Origin: Caprimulgus europaeus
Lineage: Eukaryota > Chordata > Aves > Caprimulgiformes > Caprimulgidae
Reading direction: 5' to 3'
Assembly: GCA_907165065.1 (NCBI GenBank)
Contig: OU015524.1
Coordinates: 59,995,295-60,059,294, forward strand
DNA length: 64,000 nt
Shown: one piece after another, positions 61,236 to 64,000 of the stretch
Numbering within the stretch: position 1 is the stretch's first letter
Layout: the number at the start of each line of letters is the position of its first letter
The notes under the pieces: generated by a model
What the model saw: only the letters and a program-made list of their open reading frames with translations
The model's database searches: none
Told to the model about the DNA's origin: nothing
Made by a program: the position numbers and the translations under genes

Positions 61236-64000
61236 GATTTATGGGTGAGCTGGTTCACTTCTGGTTCATTGTACTCCATTTTCTCCAATTGTTATTACGA
61301 CTTAGCTAAGCAGTTGTTTATCTCAGTAGTCCTGAGCCAATGCTAAATAACCGGGTAACATCCAAAAGAAATGCAAAATGTAAACCTTACTAAATCTTAA
61401 ACCAGACTCCAAAAAAGATGCTGCAGTGAATCTGCAGCAACTAAACAGAAAAACAAAACTACACAAATCTTCTTTACCTCAAGCCTCAAAGATATGTATA
61501 TAGATTTCCATATTTTTTTTTCTGCTTAGATTTGTGACATTACCAGGATTCCCTTCTAGAAAGACAAGTCCAAAAACATTAAAAGATATATTTTACAACA
61601 CTGTGTTCCAAGCAAACTCAAGAAATTTGCAGCTTAATCTGCAGCCCCATGACCATTCTGAGTTCCCAAACTAGTTTTGGATGGAAGCTCAGTAAATTAT
61701 TTAAAATTTTTTACCTCTTAAATATGTTGTGCAATATCTATCCCTTGTTTCATTGGTAGAGCACACACATTTTACAACTGAAATGATAATGAACTAAACC
61801 ATGAATTGTGTTCAATGGGACAACTGAAGTAAGAAAATTTTCATTCCAAAGTTTTTCACAATGTCTCAGTATAACAAACACTATACATTTATGAGCCTTC
61901 CTCAAGTTTCACCAAATCTCAACCCTAAAAATAATTGAAGCAAAGATATTATTGTTGATATTAGTACTCTAGATCTGTCACTAAGCATAGAATGTTTTAA
62001 AATTCACCATTCATGCTGAGTAACCAGAAATTTCCCCATAAACAAAGTCCAAAGTGACTGAGAATTCCGCGTTACCATGCAACATACTTATTGGAAGCTT
62101 CCCCAAAAAAGTACAAACTGTGCGTATCAGAGGTTTATTCTATTTCAGAGAACACACATGGGATTTTATATTTACACTGTACAAACCTCAGTTTTACAGA
62201 AGTGGGCTAGGGTTCTCATGAGAATACACTCTCTTATAAGATTTGTAGCACACCTGGCTTTTCTAGTAAAAGCCTATTTAAAAAAAAAAAAAAAAACCCA
62301 AACAAACCTCAAAACGCAAATCTCAAGCATTTCATATGGGACTTGACTAAATCAAGAATTAAAGAGAGTCAGAAAACTAAAAAACTGCTAAACTTTACCA
62401 CAGTTTTCACAATGAAAGGGTTCTAATATAAGTTTAGGAGAAATACAACCTGAGACGTACAGAAGCCCTTTTTTTCAAGAAAGTACATGGAGATTCATAG
62501 CACAGTGTCGGCATCTTAGTCAGCATTAGTCACCATCTTAGTCACCATTTCTTCTCTTATCAACATAGAAAATGATGTGTCCTGGAACTGTTTGAGAGTT
62601 ATAAGTATTTCATCATTCTTTTGGTCTCTGCTGAGAGCAGCAGAAATGTTGACATCTTTTTTGTGTGAGAGAAAAGGGAGCTGATATCTCAGAGTAGCTG
62701 CAATGTTTTCAACAATGCTGAGCTTTAAGATCCTGCAGCATTTGACTGGGTTAGCAGAACTGAAGCCATTGTAACACCATCCAGCTTCACACTGTGAGGG
62801 GATTAATAGAAAAGTATCACCATACTTCTTTCCTGAAGCATAAACTGTGAATTCCCATGGATGATGCCACCACTCAGGGTGAAAAACACACCAAAACAAG
62901 CCTTCCTTCCAGTGCAAATGGAACCAATAAGCGTGTCAGCAAATGGGGAAATATTGTAATATGTAAGGAATATTCTGAAATTTCTCACATAGTGACTAGG
63001 CTAGTTACCTGTTATCAAATCTTGCCCTGTAAAACTTGTTCCATCTATTCAAGACAATTAAACATAAATGCAGAGACCATTCAGGAAAGGTCATTTTTTT
63101 TTAATGACTACCACCAGCATATTCCTTCAAGATTTCTTCTTTTTTCCTTCTATCTCTTCAACATATTTTAGAGTTTTAACTTGCCGCAAATTAATAAAAA
63201 AACCCCACAACCCAACTTATTTTCTTATTTGAAGAAGAATGTTTTTCTACTGTACAAGAGCATTCAAATAGCCAGGCAAGATATGTGTGTCTTTGCACTA
63301 ACACTAATAGCATTATTTAAGTCTATTTTCCATAATTCTAATTATTCTAATTAGAATAGTTTATAATTATTTTTAACATAGATGTCTCACACATACCCTG
63401 AGATCATCATATGCTTGCCTGGGAGCAGATCAAGTCCAAGACCAAGTTAACAGAGCAGTAATATATTTCAAAGCCCAAAAACCTTAAAATCTTTCAGTAT
63501 TTCAAGGTTCGAAAAAATACCCATTTTATTATCAATTGAACTTATTCTAGAAACCAAGTATTCTGCTCACATGCACACAAACATACACATAAAATGACCC
63601 AGCTTTCTTAGTAAATGAACAAAGAAGTAAAAAGTAATTGCTTTCCTTCTTTAAGAAAAGTTTACAAAACAACAAAAAAATGGCAGGGATTTACCTTAAA
63701 GTGGGCCTGGCACTGCTTTAGTTGTCTGCTTACAGAACTAATAAGTAAAGACAATAAATACAGAATGATTAATGAAATAGAATCTTTAAGGTTTCCTTCC
63801 CCCTGCCCCCCCAAAAGGGAAACAATTATTGCAATAATTGTAATTTTTCTGCCAGGGGTGAGAGAAATATTTTCAGGCATGCTTGTTTTGTAGTGAGAGC
63901 TGAAAATCTTCACACTCCCATCTTTCATAAAGGAGAAAAAAGTCCCAGCAAACCTGCCAAGCAGAATTCTATTATTAGCCATTGTCACATCCAAGTGGAA
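61236..64000. other. Unique sequence to the window end
   Basis: AT-rich DNA. It holds a poly-A run followed by CCCAAAC at about 62280-62305, a 133-codon open frame at 62516-62917 (-) with no recognised motif, a 14-bp palindrome ATTCTAATTAGAAT near 63344-63357, and a perfect 20-bp palindrome near 63824-63843. No gene or transposon recognised. Confidence 0.4.
63824..63843. repeat. Perfect 20-bp palindrome
   Basis: ACAATTATTGCAATAATTGT equals its own reverse complement. It holds two AATTATTG-type homeodomain-like half-sites around a TTGCAA core. A binding role is only a possibility. Confidence 0.85.

Noticed and set aside
62280..62305. Poly-A tract as a retrocopy tail
   Set aside because: The upstream sequence shows no recognisable coding similarity and no target duplication was seen.

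Overview
The window looks like AT-rich, gene-poor nuclear DNA from a bird. The main evidence is the repeat content. There are eleven recognisable CR1-type LINE pieces, several ending in the typical 8-bp tail units of the ATTCTRTG / AGAATCAT kind. There are also solo LTRs of avian endogenous-retrovirus type, beginning TGTATTGGG or TGTATTTGG and ending in a CA-terminated tail. I saw no mammalian L1, Alu-like or B-type SINE sequence. There is no bacterial gene structure: no operons, ribosome binding sites, rRNA, tRNA or CRISPR array. Most likely this is intergenic or deep-intronic sequence. The species cannot be fixed from the sequence alone.

Only one segment looks like host protein-coding sequence. 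It is a 99-nt, phase 0/0 candidate exon at 1697-1795 (+) with a strong pyrimidine tract, AG acceptor and GTAAGT donor, open in one frame only (33 codons). I do not recognise the protein. A few weaker splice-site-bounded segments (8642-8735, 12566-12636, 30318-30371 on +, 46103-46168 on -) are listed at low confidence. Every longer open frame is either inside a CR1 or LTR copy or looks like a chance frame.

Layout: 0-4.3 kb candidate exon and flanks; 4.3-8.1 kb CR1 (-), an old LTR relic (-) and the best-preserved CR1 (+), which carries part of reverse transcriptase; 8.1-19.8 kb mostly unique sequence with one short CR1; 19.8-22.1 kb two CR1s, one of them endonuclease joined to tail; 25.5-26.7 kb solo LTR (+); 26.7-33.6 kb unique, with a 19-bp-stem hairpin at 32.0 kb; 33.7-38.4 kb three CR1 pieces; 38.4-47.0 kb unique, with a perfect 44-nt inverted duplication; 47.0-50.6 kb three LTRs of three families; 52.5-54.3 kb a head-to-head CR1 pair; 56.5-56.8 kb CR1 tail; 58.8-59.9 kb solo LTR (-); 61.1 kb a small CpG-dense patch; the remainder unique.

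I found no new multi-gene system. The most notable observations are structural. A perfect 74-nt inverted copy of reverse-transcriptase sequence lies inside a decayed CR1, and a sharp-edged perfect 44-nt inverted duplication lies 2.1 kb from its partner; both look like templated (template-switch) insertions. One LTR family present three times carries an internal degenerate tandem array. The CR1 pair at 52.5-54.3 kb has the geometry expected of twin priming.
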